NCBI RefSeq assembly: GCF_024609325.1
Contig: NZ_JANHMQ010000001.1
Coordinates: 1,116,001 to 1,180,000, forward strand
Source of the DNA: Geothrix fuzhouensis
GTDB lineage: Bacteria > Acidobacteriota > Holophagae > Holophagales > Holophagaceae
Direction of reading: 5' to 3'
DNA length: 64,000 nucleotides
Each line of letters starts with the position of its first letter. Position 1 is the first letter of the stretch. The position numbers were made by a program, and so were the translations under genes. Under the pieces are notes generated by a model. It was not told the origin of the DNA. It searched no databases and was given only the letters and a program-made list of their open reading frames with translations. This document shows positions 32,907 to 42,399 of this stretch, one piece after another.

Positions 32907-34724
32907 TTAGCCTTCAACCTTCAAGATCGCCAGGAAGGCTTCCTGCGGAATCTCCACGTTGCCGATGGACTTCATCCGCTTCTTGCCCTCTTTCTGCTTG
33001 TTGAGGAGCTTCTTCTTGCGGGAGACGTCGCCGCCGTAGCACTTGGCAAGCACGTCCTTGCGCCGGGCCTTCACATTGGTCCGCGCAATGATCTTGCTGC
33101 CGATGGCGGCCTGGATGGCCACGTCGAACATCTGCTGGTGGATGACCTCCTTCATCTTCTGGCAGAGCGCAAGACCCAGGGCCTGGCTCTTGCTCCGGTG
33201 CACCAGGAGGGAGAGCGCATCCACGGGCTCGGCATTCACCAGGATGTCCATCTTCACCAGGTCTGATTCGGTGTAGTGCTTCATGTGGTAGTCGAAGCTG
33301 GCATAGCCCTTCGACAGGGATTTCAGCTTGTCGTAGAAGTCCAGCACCACTTCATTCAGGGGCAGCTCGTAGATCAGCATCACGCGGTCCTGGCTCACGT
33401 ACTCGAGCTTCTGCTGGATGCCCCGGCGCTCCTCGCAAAGCTTGATCAGGCCGCCCACGAAATCCGTGCGGGTCAGGATCGTCCCCTCGATGATGGGTTC
33501 CTCGATCTTGGCGATCTTCTGCAGGGGCGGCAGCTTCGAGGGATTGTCCACGTCGGTTTCGGTGCCATCGGTCAGGTGCACGTGGTAGCGCACGCTGGGA
33601 GCGGTGGTGATGAGGTCGAGATCGAATTCCCGCTCCAGACGCTCCTGCACGATCTCCATGTGGAGCAGGCCCAGGAAGCCGCAGCGGAAGCCGAAACCCA
33701 GGGCCGTTGAGGTTTCGGGCTGGTAGGTGAAGCTGCTGTCGTTCAGGCGCAGCTTGTCCATGGCATTGCGCAGGTTCTCGTAATCGTCGCTGGAGGTGGG
33801 GAAGATCCCCGCGAACACCACGGGCTGGATTTCCTTGAAGCCCTTCAACATCTGGGTGGCTGGCTTCGTCGTGAGCGTCACCGCGTGCGTCACCGTATCG
33901 CCGACCTTGACGTCCACCAGCTGCCGGATGTTGGCCACCAGGTAGCCCACCTCGCCCACCGACAGGGATTCCTGCTTGTCCATCTTGGGGTCGAAGATGC
34001 CGATCTCGTCCACCCGGTGCTCGCTGCCCGTGGACATGAAGCGGATCTGGTCGCCGGTCTTCAGCGTCCCGTTCATCACCCGGATGAGGTTCACCACGCC
34101 GCGGTAGGCATCGTAGTAGCAGTCGAACACCAGGGCCTGGAGCGGTGCGTCGGGGTCACCCTGCGGCGCCGGGATGCACTTCACGATCTGCTCCAGGACC
34201 AGCCCACAGTTCTCGCCGGTCTTGGCGCTGACATTCACGGCATGGGCCGTGTCCACCAGGCCGATGACCGTGTCGATCTGCTCCAGCACTCGCTCGGGAT
34301 CGGCGCTGGGCAGGTCGGTCTTGTTCAGCACCGGAAACACTTCCAGCCCGTTCTCCAGGGCCAGGTAGGTGTTCGCCAGAGTCTGGGCCTCCACGCCCTG
34401 GGTGGCATCCACCACCAGGATGGCGCCTTCGCAGGCGGCGAGGCTGCGGCTCACCTCGTAGGTGAAGTCCACGTGCCCCGGCGTGTCGATGAGGTTCAGG
34501 GTGTAGGTCTGGCCGTCCAGCGCCAGGTACTTCAGTGTCACCGCATGGGCCTTGATGGTGATGCCGCGTTCCCGCTCCAGATCCATGTCGTCGAGGATCT
34601 GGGCCTGCATGTCCCGTCCAGCCACGGTCTTCGTCAGCTCGAGCAGGCGGTCCGCCAAGGTGGACTTGCCGTGATCGATATGGGCGACGATGGAGAAATT
34701 ACGGATGAGACTGGGATGAGCCAC
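32907..34724 (-). CDS. lepA: Elongation factor 4 (LepA)
   Basis: 605 residues. Translational GTPase with G1 A-H-I-D-H-G-K-S-T (14-22), the switch region [10 protein letters not shown]3 DTPGHVDF and G4 NKTD, followed by EF-G-like domains and the LepA-specific C-terminal domain ([27 protein letters not shown]-type segment near the end). It back-translocates or remodels stalled ribosomes and affects initiation. Length is typical (about 600). Convergent with the MshEN gene. Confidence 0.97.
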   Translation of the reverse strand: MAHPSLIRNFSIVAHIDHGKSTLADRLLELTKTVAGRDMQAQILDDMDLERERGITIKAHAVTLKYLALDGQTYTLNLIDTPGHVDFTYEVSRSLAACEGAILVVDATQGVEAQTLANTYLALENGLEVFPVLNKTDLPSADPERVLEQIDTVIGLVDTAHAVNVSAKTGENCGLVLEQIVKCIPAPQGDPDAPLQALVFDCYYDAYRGVVNLIRVMNGTLKTGDQIRFMSTGSEHRVDEIGIFDPKMDKQESLSVGEVGYLVANIRQLVDVKVGDTVTHAVTLTTKPATQMLKGFKEIQPVVFAGIFPTSSDDYENLRNAMDKLRLNDSSFTYQPETSTALGFGFRCGFLGLLHMEIVQERLEREFDLDLITTAPSVRYHVHLTDGTETDVDNPSKLPPLQKIAKIEEPIIEGTILTRTDFVGGLIKLCEERRGIQQKLEYVSQDRVMLIYELPLNEVVLDFYDKLKSLSKGYASFDYHMKHYTESDLVKMDILVNAEPVDALSLLVHRSKSQALGLALCQKMKEVIHQQMFDVAIQAAIGSKIIARTNVKARRKDVLAKCYGGDVSRKKKLLNKQKEGKKRMKSIGNVEIPQEAFLAILKVEG

Positions 34725-34860
34725 TGAGGAACCTCGAACTGGCCATTGTACCGTTGGAAACCCTTGCTGTCTGCGGGGTTTTACCTACTCCATCTGCATC
34801 CTGCTGTTGATTGGAACCGATAGGGCCTATACCCTCAAGCCACGAGAGCAAGGAGTCCGC

Positions 34861-35676
34861 TTGTCCCACTTCGCGTCTCCCATGACCATTCTGATGGTGG
34901 AGGACAATGCCCTGCAGCGCCGAGTCCTGGAGGCGCAGCTGCAGCCGCTGGGACATCGGCTTCTGGTGGCGGCCAACGGCGAAGAGGCTCTGGCGTGTCT
35001 CAAGGCCGGCGGACCCGGGCCCGACATGGTGATCATGGACGTGGTCATGCCCTCCTTGGATGGCTTCAAAGCCTGTGAATCCATAAAAGCGGACCCGGCC
35101 ACCGCCGACATCCCCGTGCTGGTGCTGACCGCCCTGAGCCGGGATGCCAAGGACCGCAGCTATGCGGCTGGGGCTGACGATTTCATCCGAAAGCCCGCCA
35201 ACACCTTGCTGCTGCAGGTGCGTGTGCAGACCCACCTCCGCATCCGCACCCTGTCTCTCCGCACGGGGCCGCTGGCCCCGGCCCGCCCCAAGGTCGTGGT
35301 GGCGTCTGCCAACGCGATGGTGCTGACCCAGGTCCAGAATCACTTCGGCAAGGACCAGGCCACCTACTTTGAGGCCCAGGGCGAAAGCCAGACTCGGGCC
35401 CAGATCCTCGCCCACCAGCCCGATCTGCTGGTACTCGACACGGATCTGTCTGAAGGCAGCGCCCAAGCCCTGGCGATGGCGCTGCATCAATCCAAAGAGC
35501 TGACGAACCTGCCGATCCTCCTGATGCACGATCCCGGCGAGCTGGAGACCTGGTCGCGCCTCCAGGAGCCCGTGGCCGATGCCCTGGAAAAGCCGCTGGT
35601 GGCGCCCGAAACCCGCCGCCGCGTGGCCCTGCTGGCCCGGCTGGCTCACCTGCAGAAACTTGTCGGCCAGGCATGA
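34861..35676 (+). CDS. Double-receiver response regulator, no output domain
   Basis: 271 residues from a TTG at 34861, chosen because AAGGAG lies five bases before it; the open frame extends further upstream only through a codon without RBS. The first receiver (about 8-125) is complete: E14/D15, phospho-acceptor D60, T90, K111. The second (about 143-265) keeps D193 and K244 but lacks the acidic pair after strand 1 (VVVASAN), so it is probably a pseudo-receiver. No DNA-binding or enzymatic output follows. The last four bases overlap the start of a secreted protease gene, so the two are coupled. Confidence 0.88.
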   Translation: MSHFASPMTILMVEDNALQRRVLEAQLQPLGHRLLVAANGEEALACLKAGGPGPDMVIMDVVMPSLDGFKACESIKADPATADIPVLVLTALSRDAKDRSYAAGADDFIRKPANTLLLQVRVQTHLRIRTLSLRTGPLAPARPKVVVASANAMVLTQVQNHFGKDQATYFEAQGESQTRAQILAHQPDLLVLDTDLSEGSAQALAMALHQSKELTNLPILLMHDPGELETWSRLQEPVADALEKPLVAPETRRRVALLARLAHLQKLVGQA

Positions 35677-37172
35677 CCCTTTGTTCCAACCGCGGCTTCG
35701 GAGCCGCCCTCGGCCTCCTCGTTGCCCTGGCCTCCCCTGCCGCCACCCTGGAGGGCCGCGTCACCGATGGCCACCGTGGGCTGGCCGGCGTGCGTGTCTA
35801 TCCAGATCGCCAGCCGAGGGTATCGCCTGACACTGATCCGCCCTTGGCCGTGACCAATGCAGAGGGCCGCTTCCACCTGGACCTGGAGCCCGGAGACAGC
35901 GTGCTGGCCGTGGAAAAGGATGGCTGGCGGCGCGATCTGGTGCCCGCCGCCGAGTGGCGCGGTGACATCGCCCTCAGCCCTGAGCCCAGGCATCGCCAGG
36001 AAGCGGTCTTCATCGTGCGCCTCGATTTCACGGATACGCCCTCGAATTTGCCGGATGGCGCGCTGCGGGAGCTGCTCTTCTCCCGCCGCCCCGGCGTGGC
36101 CAGCGCGGCCAACTACCTGTACGAAGTCAGCAAGGGCGCTCTGTCTTTCGTCGAGGGCCGCTTCCTCAAGCTGCGGAGTGCCGATTTTCCAACTCCCCGG
36201 ACTGACGCCCAGAAGCAGGCCATGTCCGAATGGGTGGTGGAGCGCCTGCAGGGGGAGAACCTCGGCGACTGTGACCGGCTGGATAATCGCACCGGGGCCC
36301 TCCACCCTGATGGCAAGCCTGACCACCTCTGGATCATCACGCCCGGCAAGCCCCAATCGCTGACCGCCGACGAAGCCGACCTCAAGGCTGTGAGCCTGCT
36401 GCTCCCCCTGCCCTGGGACCGCTCCCGGCGCTGGCCCTTGATCTTCATGACGGAAGAAGTCCCCCTCGGGAACATCGTCCACGAGGCCTTCCATGCCATG
36501 GGCGAGCACCGCGTGGACGACCTCTATCTGGGGTGTGACGATCCCCTGACCGCCGGCATCTGGGACCTCATGGACGCGGGTCAATACCGCGGCTGGGACC
36601 GCTCCCATCCCGAGGAGGGGCCCTGGGTGGAGGACACGGGCTACAGCCCCTCGCATCCCTCCGCCTGGGTGCGCTCAGACCTTTGGTACCGCGGGCATTT
36701 CCGGGACCAGGTCCGCCACCTCGCGGTGAAGGGCCGGCGCTGGGAGGGCTGGATCGCCCCGGTCTCCCGCGCTCCGGGCGCCGACCCCCAGTGGGTGACC
36801 CTGCCCGATCCGCGCAAGAAGGGCCAGTTCTTCAGCCTGGAAGTCCGGCGCCCCTGGGGCTTCGAGCGGGGCCGGGTGGGTGGCCGCTTCGGCCCCGGCT
36901 ACGAGGGCCTCATCGTGGCCCACATCGACCCCTCGCTGCTGAGCCCCAATGATCCCAAAGGCCCCATGCGCGTGGTGGACGCCCATCCCGGCACCCACGA
37001 GCCCCCGAAGCCCCGGTTCCCCTGTCGGCGCTGGGAACTTGACGACGCCGCCTTCAACCTGGGCCCTGGCGAGAATCCCAAGGGCCGGAGCGGCCCCCTG
37101 TCGTGGGAGGTTCTGGAGACCGATGCCAGCGGCCGGATGCGGGTACGGGTGGAACTGGCCCGGCGCCGTTGA
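35673..37172 (+). CDS. Secreted M6-like metallopeptidase with N-terminal CarboxypepD-like domain
   Basis: 499 residues. Signal peptide about 1-24; residues 25-100 form a carboxypeptidase-regulatory-like beta domain (LEGRVTDGHRGLAGVRV, EGRFHLDLEPGD). Residues about 110-420 resemble M6 (immune inhibitor A-type) peptidases, with zinc-binding H270-E-A-F-H274 and a downstream W-D-L-M-D segment that fits the met-turn/third-ligand region. The C-terminus is a short beta-rich part. ATGA overlap with the double-receiver gene suggests co-translation. The peptidase call is good for the HExxH site and moderate for the family. Confidence 0.8.
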   Translation: MTLCSNRGFGAALGLLVALASPAATLEGRVTDGHRGLAGVRVYPDRQPRVSPDTDPPLAVTNAEGRFHLDLEPGDSVLAVEKDGWRRDLVPAAEWRGDIALSPEPRHRQEAVFIVRLDFTDTPSNLPDGALRELLFSRRPGVASAANYLYEVSKGALSFVEGRFLKLRSADFPTPRTDAQKQAMSEWVVERLQGENLGDCDRLDNRTGALHPDGKPDHLWIITPGKPQSLTADEADLKAVSLLLPLPWDRSRRWPLIFMTEEVPLGNIVHEAFHAMGEHRVDDLYLGCDDPLTAGIWDLMDAGQYRGWDRSHPEEGPWVEDTGYSPSHPSAWVRSDLWYRGHFRDQVRHLAVKGRRWEGWIAPVSRAPGADPQWVTLPDPRKKGQFFSLEVRRPWGFERGRVGGRFGPGYEGLIVAHIDPSLLSPNDPKGPMRVVDAHPGTHEPPKPRFPCRRWELDDAAFNLGPGENPKGRSGPLSWEVLETDASGRMRVRVELARRR

Positions 37173-37192
37173 CCCTTCCCCTTGGAGTTCCC

Positions 37193-37672
37193 GTGCGCGT
37201 CGCCCTGCTCCCTGCCCTGGTCTTTTGCCCCGCCCTGGTTTTACCGGCCCAGTCACCTGGCGAGCAGGCTGCCGCTGCGGTGTTGGACGATTGGCACTTG
37301 GCGGCAGCCCAGGCCGACGAAAGCCGCTACTTCAGCCATCTCGCCAAGGACGCCGTGTTCCTGGGCACCGATCCGACGGAACGCTGGACGAAGGCCACCT
37401 TCCAGGCCTGGGCCCACCCGATCTTCAAACGCGGGAAGGCCTGGACCTTTCAGGCCACGCGGCGGGCGATCACCTTGTCGCAAGATGGCCGAACCGCCTG
37501 GTTTGACGAGGACCTTGCGACCCCGAACCTGGGGCCCGCCCGGGGTACGGGCGTATTGACGCGGGAAGGGGATCGCTGGCTCATTCAGCAGTACAGCCTG
37601 AGCATTCCCATTCCCAACCCGCTGACGAACACGGTGAAGGCGCAGATCGAGGCCCTGGCAAAAAAGCCGTGA
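37193..37672 (+). CDS. Secreted SnoaL/NTF2-like protein
   Basis: 159 residues from a GTG at 37193 with TTGGAG six bases upstream; the signal peptide (about 1-19) begins exactly there, whereas the upstream open frame lacks both. The body has the NTF2-like cone pattern common to DUF4440/SnoaL-3 proteins (AAAQADESRYFSHLAKDAVFLGTDPTERWTKATFQAW, split by family norms, then GVLTREGDRWLIQQYSLS). Such domains bind small ligands or act as enzymes; no catalytic residue can be assigned. It follows the M6-like gene by 20 bp and precedes the M28 peptidase by 29 bp, all on one strand, so the group may be one operon. Confidence 0.82.
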   Translation: MRVALLPALVFCPALVLPAQSPGEQAAAAVLDDWHLAAAQADESRYFSHLAKDAVFLGTDPTERWTKATFQAWAHPIFKRGKAWTFQATRRAITLSQDGRTAWFDEDLATPNLGPARGTGVLTREGDRWLIQQYSLSIPIPNPLTNTVKAQIEALAKKP

Positions 37673-37701
37673 TTCTTCACAATTGCCCAGTAAGATGAGG
37701 C

Positions 37702-39072
37702 ATGAATCCAAGCCGCCTCCTACTCTTCTGTCTCGTGGCCGCCACCCTGGGCGCCCAGCCCGCTCCTGCTCCCCTCCACGCCACGGCCGAGCGGCTGCGG
37801 GCCGAGGCCTTCCGGACCCACGGCGCCTATGCGGATCTCGCCTGGCTCTGCGACCGCATCGGGAACCGGCTGTCCGGCTCGCCCCAGCTGGATCAGGCCA
37901 TTGCATGGGCCCAGGCGCGTCTGAAGGCCGCGGGCCTCACCAACGTCCACGCCGAACCCGCCATGGTGCCCCACTGGGTGCGGGGCCACGAATCCGCCGA
38001 GCTGCTGCTGCCTACGCCGCAGCGTGTGAACCTCCTGGGACTGGGCGGCAGCGTGGGCACCCCCGAGGGCGGGCTCACGGCGGACGTGGTAGTGGTGGGA
38101 TCTTTCGACGAGCTCGACAAGCTCGGCACGGCCGTGAAGGGGAAGATCGTCCTCTATGACGTGCCCTTCAAGGGCTACGGCCGGACGGTGGTCTATCGCC
38201 ACGACGGCGCCTCGCACGCCGCCCGCTACGGTGCCGTGGCCGCCCTGGTGCGCTCCGTGGGCCCCGTGAGCCTGGACACCCCCCACACCGGCGTCATGGA
38301 CTACGATGCCGCCTATCCGAAGATCCCCACCGCCGCCGTCACCATCGAGGCCTCCACGCAGATGCGGCGCATGCAGGACCGGGGCGAGCGCATCCGCCTG
38401 AAGCTGGAGATGGGCGCCAAGACTTTGCCCGATGCGCCTTCCGCCAATGTCGTGGCCGACATCCGGGGTTCGGAGAAGCCTGATGAGGTGGTCATCCTCA
38501 GCGGCCATCTGGATAGCTGGGATGTGGGTCAGGGCGCTCAGGACGACGGCGCGGGCACCGTCGCCGCCATGGAGGCCGCGCGTCTCATCCAGGCCCTGGG
38601 CCTGAAGCCCCGCCGCACCATCCGCGTGATCCTGTGGACCAACGAGGAGAACGGGCTGCGCGGCGGCCTCGCCTACCGGGACGCCCACCGGGCCGAGCTC
38701 GGGAAGATCGTCGCCGCCTTCGAGACCGACTCGGGCAGCGAGCGGATCAAGGCCTTCAGCCTGGACCTGCAGAAGGCCAAGCCCGAGGCCAAAGCGGTCG
38801 CGTTGGCCTCATTGAAAAGCCTGGGCGCGAGTCTCGAACCCTTCGGTGTCGTGGAGCTCCGGCTGGGCGGCTCCGGCGCGGACGTGGGCCCCATGGTGGC
38901 CGAAGGCGTCCCCGGCATCGGTGTGGGCCATGCGGCCACCCACTACTTCGACATCCACCACACCCAGGCCGACACGGTCGACAAAGTGGACCCGGACGAC
39001 CTGGCCTTCAACGCCGCCGCGCTAGCCAGCTTCGCCTATGCCCTGGCGCAGTCGGACCTGCGGTTCCAGTAG
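37702..39072 (+). CDS. Secreted M28 family metallopeptidase
   Basis: 456 residues with a signal peptide (about 1-18, GAQ). A PA-like insert (about 115-240) sits within the M28 fold. Zinc and catalytic residues visible: H269 and D271 in SGHLDSWD, D281 in QDDGAG, E315/E316 in WTNEENG, D343 in ETDSG, and a late H in HYFDIHH. It is most like the carboxypeptidase Q/plasma glutamate carboxypeptidase branch of M28, so an exported dipeptidase or carboxypeptidase. With the M6-like and M4 proteases of this window it suggests a protein-degrading lifestyle. Convergent with the methyltransferase gene. Confidence 0.92.
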   Translation: MNPSRLLLFCLVAATLGAQPAPAPLHATAERLRAEAFRTHGAYADLAWLCDRIGNRLSGSPQLDQAIAWAQARLKAAGLTNVHAEPAMVPHWVRGHESAELLLPTPQRVNLLGLGGSVGTPEGGLTADVVVVGSFDELDKLGTAVKGKIVLYDVPFKGYGRTVVYRHDGASHAARYGAVAALVRSVGPVSLDTPHTGVMDYDAAYPKIPTAAVTIEASTQMRRMQDRGERIRLKLEMGAKTLPDAPSANVVADIRGSEKPDEVVILSGHLDSWDVGQGAQDDGAGTVAAMEAARLIQALGLKPRRTIRVILWTNEENGLRGGLAYRDAHRAELGKIVAAFETDSGSERIKAFSLDLQKAKPEAKAVALASLKSLGASLEPFGVVELRLGGSGADVGPMVAEGVPGIGVGHAATHYFDIHHTQADTVDKVDPDDLAFNAAALASFAYALAQSDLRFQ

Positions 39073-39089
39073 GCACGGCCGCCTGCCAC

Positions 39090-39950
39090 TCAAAGCCCCG
39101 GAGGAAAGCCCACGGCCAACCTCAGGCGGGCGATGGCGGGATCCACGCTGCCATCGACTCGCCGGATGAGGATGGGCGGTTCGACCTCCGGGCACTGGGC
39201 CCGAGCCTCGAAATCCTCCGGGTAGTCCCTCCGCCGCCCGGCGGCAAACACATCCAGGCCGTACGGTTCGCCCTCCTTGAAGACAATCTCCCGGCGGTGG
39301 AGGCAAAGCAGGCCGGCGTCGTGCAGGGCGGCCAGGGCGCGGGCCCGCTGATCGTTGGGGAAGACACAGGCGAAGAGCCCGCCCGGGGCCAGAATCCGGG
39401 TTGCGGCCATCGCGTAGTCCGTGATGCTGCCGCGCACCTCGAGGCGCGCGGGCACCGACTGGGGGTGGGCGGCAGCCAGACGTTGGCCTTCCGGCCAGTA
39501 GGGCGGCGTGCCCGTCACCAGGTCGAAGGGGGCTTCCCCTTCGAACAAGCCTTGATCGCGGATGTCCCCCAGACGCGGAAAGATACGGCTCTCCTGCCCG
39601 TTGTAGCGGATGCTCTTCCGAGCCAGACGCAGGCTCTCCTCCTGGGCCTCCACCGTATGCACCACGGCACCCGGGCAACGCCAGGCGGCCATGAGCGCCA
39701 CGCTGCCAATGCCCGAGCCCAGATCCGCGATGCGGCCGGCGCGGGGGCACCAGGTGGTGCCGTACCAGGCGGTCACCAGATCGTCCGTGCTGAACCGGTT
39801 GCCCCGCTTCAGCTGGAAGATCCGCCAATACCCGCAGAGGCCGTCCAGGGTTTCGCCCGGCTCCAAGTCCACCCCGCCCGGAGGAACAGGACCTGGGCGC
39901 GTCCAGCCCTTGTAGGCGGAGGCATCGTCGGGAGCGGAGCGGCGCGGCAT
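39090..39950 (-). CDS. tRNA1(Val) A37 N6-methyltransferase-like protein (COG4123)
   Basis: 286 residues from ATG 39950 (the family start region; the longer open frame runs into a repeat). Class I SAM-dependent methyltransferase: motif I ADLGSGIGSVAL, VEAQ after strand 2, and motif IV T-G-T-P-P-Y-W in place of the N-P-P-Y of TrmN6/HemK enzymes. N-terminal KRGNRFSTDDLVTAWY resembles the conserved start of TrmN6-like proteins. RNA is the likely substrate but the exact site is uncertain because of the altered motif IV. Divergent from the RelA/SpoT gene across a repeat element. Confidence 0.78.
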   Translation of the reverse strand: MPRRSAPDDASAYKGWTRPGPVPPGGVDLEPGETLDGLCGYWRIFQLKRGNRFSTDDLVTAWYGTTWCPRAGRIADLGSGIGSVALMAAWRCPGAVVHTVEAQEESLRLARKSIRYNGQESRIFPRLGDIRDQGLFEGEAPFDLVTGTPPYWPEGQRLAAAHPQSVPARLEVRGSITDYAMAATRILAPGGLFACVFPNDQRARALAALHDAGLLCLHRREIVFKEGEPYGLDVFAAGRRRDYPEDFEARAQCPEVEPPILIRRVDGSVDPAIARLRLAVGFPPGL

Positions 39951-39991
39951 CTGATGAGTGTGGGGCAGGACTGAAAGGACAGGAAAGGCAG

Positions 39992-40099
39992 GGAACGGCA
40001 GATGGCGCAGATTCTCGCAGATGACCACTTCAAGGCCGGGTGGGCCGAACCTGGCATTCGATCCTTCTTATCTGCGCCATCTGCGTCATCTGCGGTTCC
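39992..40099. repeat. Hairpin-type dispersed repeat (GCAGATG family), copy 1
   Basis: Inverted arms 39992-40024 and 40068-40099: GGAACGGCAGATGGCGCAG... on the left and its near-complement ending CATCTGCGGTTCC on the right, with 43 bp between. Units of CGCAGAT recur at about 10-11 bp steps within each arm. It lies in the divergent region between the methyltransferase and RelA/SpoT genes. It matches the element at 54930-55006 closely. Confidence 0.85.
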
Positions 40100-40152
40100 A
40101 ACTTCAATTCCTTCCCCCCTGTTTCCCGCACTTCCGGTCTGGCATATGGACA

Positions 40153-42399
40153 ATGGCTGCGCGACACTCGAGCATGGCCGTACCTGGGAAAGTCCTGGAG
40201 CCCGTCCTCCGCGAGGGGGAAGGCACGGCTTGCGAAGGGGACAGTTGCCTTACGCTTGAAGGGGCGTTCGACCGTGTGAAGGCGGCCTTCCTGCAGCACC
40301 ACCCCAAGGGGGATGTGGCCCTGCTCCGCCGGGCCTTCACCGTGGGCCGGGACATGCACGCCACCCAGCTCCGGCGGAGTGGCGAGCCCTACTTCTTCCA
40401 TCCCCTGGCCGTGGCCCAGAGCCTGGCGGACTGGCGGCTGGACGCCGCGAGCGTGGCCTGTGGCCTCCTCCACGACGTGGTGGAAGACACCCTCATGACC
40501 CTGCCCCAGGTGAAAGCGCAGTTCGGGGACGAGATCGGCGAGATCGTGGACGGCCTCACGAAGATGAGCAAACTGGCCTTCACGGACAAGCATCTGCTGA
40601 ACGCCGAGAACGTCCGCAAGCTGCTGGTGGCCATGGGCAAGGACGTGCGCGTGCTGCTGGTGAAGCTGGCGGACCGCCTGCACAACATGAAGACCCTGGG
40701 GGTCATGGAGGAGGAGAAGCGCCGCCGGATCTCGCGCGAGACGCTGGAACTTTACGCCCCCCTGGCCAACCGCCTGGGCATGGGGTTGGTGCGCCTGGAG
40801 TTGGAGGATCTGGCCTTCCGCCAGCTGGAACCCGAGCAGTACGAATACCTGAAAAACGCGGTGGAGGCCAAGCGCGCCAAGCTTGCCGGCACCATCCAGG
40901 AGATCCACGGCTCGCTCCAGGCCATCCTCCGCCAGCAGGGCATCAACGCCCACGTCACCGGCCGCGTGAAGCACCTCTACGGCATCTGGAAGAAGATGGG
41001 CGCCCAGGCCAAAGGGTTCGAAGACATCCACGACTGGCTGGCCTACCGCATCATCTGCCCGGACCGGGCCAGCTGCTACACGGCCTTGGGGCTTGTGCAC
41101 GGCCTCTACCGGCCCGTACCCGGCAAGTTCAAGGACTACATCAGCCTGCCCAAGGAGAACGGCTACCAGAGCATCCACACCACCGTGCTGATGAACTCCG
41201 GGGACATCTTCGAGGTGCAGATCCGCACGGAGGAGATGCACCTCCACGCCGAGGCCGGCATCGCCAGCCACTGGACCTACAAGGACGGCCGCATCGCCAA
41301 CCGTCTGGAGATCAACCAAGTGGCCTTCCTCCGGCGCATGGTCGAGCTGCACCAGGACGCCCAGGACAGCCGCGACCTGGTGGCCAACCTGCGTGGTGAG
41401 CTGAACTTCAACCGCATCCAGGTCTTCACACCCAAGGGTGACCTGCGCAGCCTGGTGGAAGGCAGCACGCCCGTGGACTTCGCCTACGCCATCCACACCC
41501 AGGTGGGCCACCGCTGCGTGGGCGCCAAGGTGAACGGGCGCATGGTGCCGCTCAAGCACACCCTCCAGAACGGGGACCGTGTGGAGATCCTCACGCGGCC
41601 CGACCACAAGCCCAGCCGGGACTGGCTGGGCTTCGTCAAGTCCGCCGGCGCCAAGAGCCGCATCCAGGCCTTCATCCGCGAAGAGGAGCGCGCCCACGCC
41701 ATCACCCTGGGCCGTGAGCGGCTGGAGCGCGAGGCCCGCACCATGGGCGTGCGCCTGGACGATCCCGACTCCCAGGCCAAGCTCGAGGCGCGGCTCATCG
41801 AACTCAAACTGGCGAACTGGGATGCCGCCCACGCGTCCCTGGGCTTCGGCCGCCTCACGGTCCACAAGCTCCTTGAGCCCCTGATCCCCGAGCCCGAGCG
41901 CGCCAAGCCCAAGGAAAACGTCTCGAACCTCATGGATTCCGTGGTGGTGGGCGATACCGCCGGCATCCTCTATGCCCTGGCCGCCTGTTGCAAACCCATC
42001 TGGGGCGACGAGGTGGTTGGCTACATCACCCGCACCCGCGGCACCGCCATCCACCGGGCCGACTGTCCCCAGCTGACGAAGGGGACCATGCATCCCGAGC
42101 GCCGCGTGAACGTGGCCTGGGGCAAACACGGGACGGAGCTCTACGACACGGAGATCGCCCTCACCACCGAGGACCGGCCCGGCATGGTGGCCGCCATTTC
42201 CGAAGGCATCCAGCGCGTGGGCATCAACGTACAGCGCTTCCACGGCTCGGCCACGGAGGAGGGCGCCGGCCTCTTCCACATCGCCCTGCGGGTGCGCGAC
42301 CGGACCCACCTCGTGGAGCTCATGGCCAGCCTGCGCCGCATTCGCGGAGTCTACACCGTGGAACGGGTGAAGGGATCCGTGTTCGGGAAGGTGAAATGA
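40153..42399 (+). CDS. Bifunctional (p)ppGpp synthetase/hydrolase (RelA/SpoT)
   Basis: 748 residues from ATG 40153 (ATG 40174 possible). HD hydrolase domain with H83 and H107-D108 (LLHDVVEDT) intact; synthetase domain with FEDIHDWLAYRI, the GKFKDYISLPKENGYQSIHTT segment; then TGS (RIQVFTPKGDLRSLVEGSTPVDFAYAIHT), a zinc-finger/helical region (CCKP) and a C-terminal ACT domain (TTEDRPGMVAAI). Both catalytic halves look complete, so it should make and degrade the stringent alarmone. The NUDIX gene overlaps its stop. The upstream region is a repeat element, so the promoter lies close to or within it. Confidence 0.95.
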   Translation: MAARHSSMAVPGKVLEPVLREGEGTACEGDSCLTLEGAFDRVKAAFLQHHPKGDVALLRRAFTVGRDMHATQLRRSGEPYFFHPLAVAQSLADWRLDAASVACGLLHDVVEDTLMTLPQVKAQFGDEIGEIVDGLTKMSKLAFTDKHLLNAENVRKLLVAMGKDVRVLLVKLADRLHNMKTLGVMEEEKRRRISRETLELYAPLANRLGMGLVRLELEDLAFRQLEPEQYEYLKNAVEAKRAKLAGTIQEIHGSLQAILRQQGINAHVTGRVKHLYGIWKKMGAQAKGFEDIHDWLAYRIICPDRASCYTALGLVHGLYRPVPGKFKDYISLPKENGYQSIHTTVLMNSGDIFEVQIRTEEMHLHAEAGIASHWTYKDGRIANRLEINQVAFLRRMVELHQDAQDSRDLVANLRGELNFNRIQVFTPKGDLRSLVEGSTPVDFAYAIHTQVGHRCVGAKVNGRMVPLKHTLQNGDRVEILTRPDHKPSRDWLGFVKSAGAKSRIQAFIREEERAHAITLGRERLEREARTMGVRLDDPDSQAKLEARLIELKLANWDAAHASLGFGRLTVHKLLEPLIPEPERAKPKENVSNLMDSVVVGDTAGILYALAACCKPIWGDEVVGYITRTRGTAIHRADCPQLTKGTMHPERRVNVAWGKHGTELYDTEIALTTEDRPGMVAAISEGIQRVGINVQRFHGSATEEGAGLFHIALRVRDRTHLVELMASLRRIRGVYTVERVKGSVFGKVK

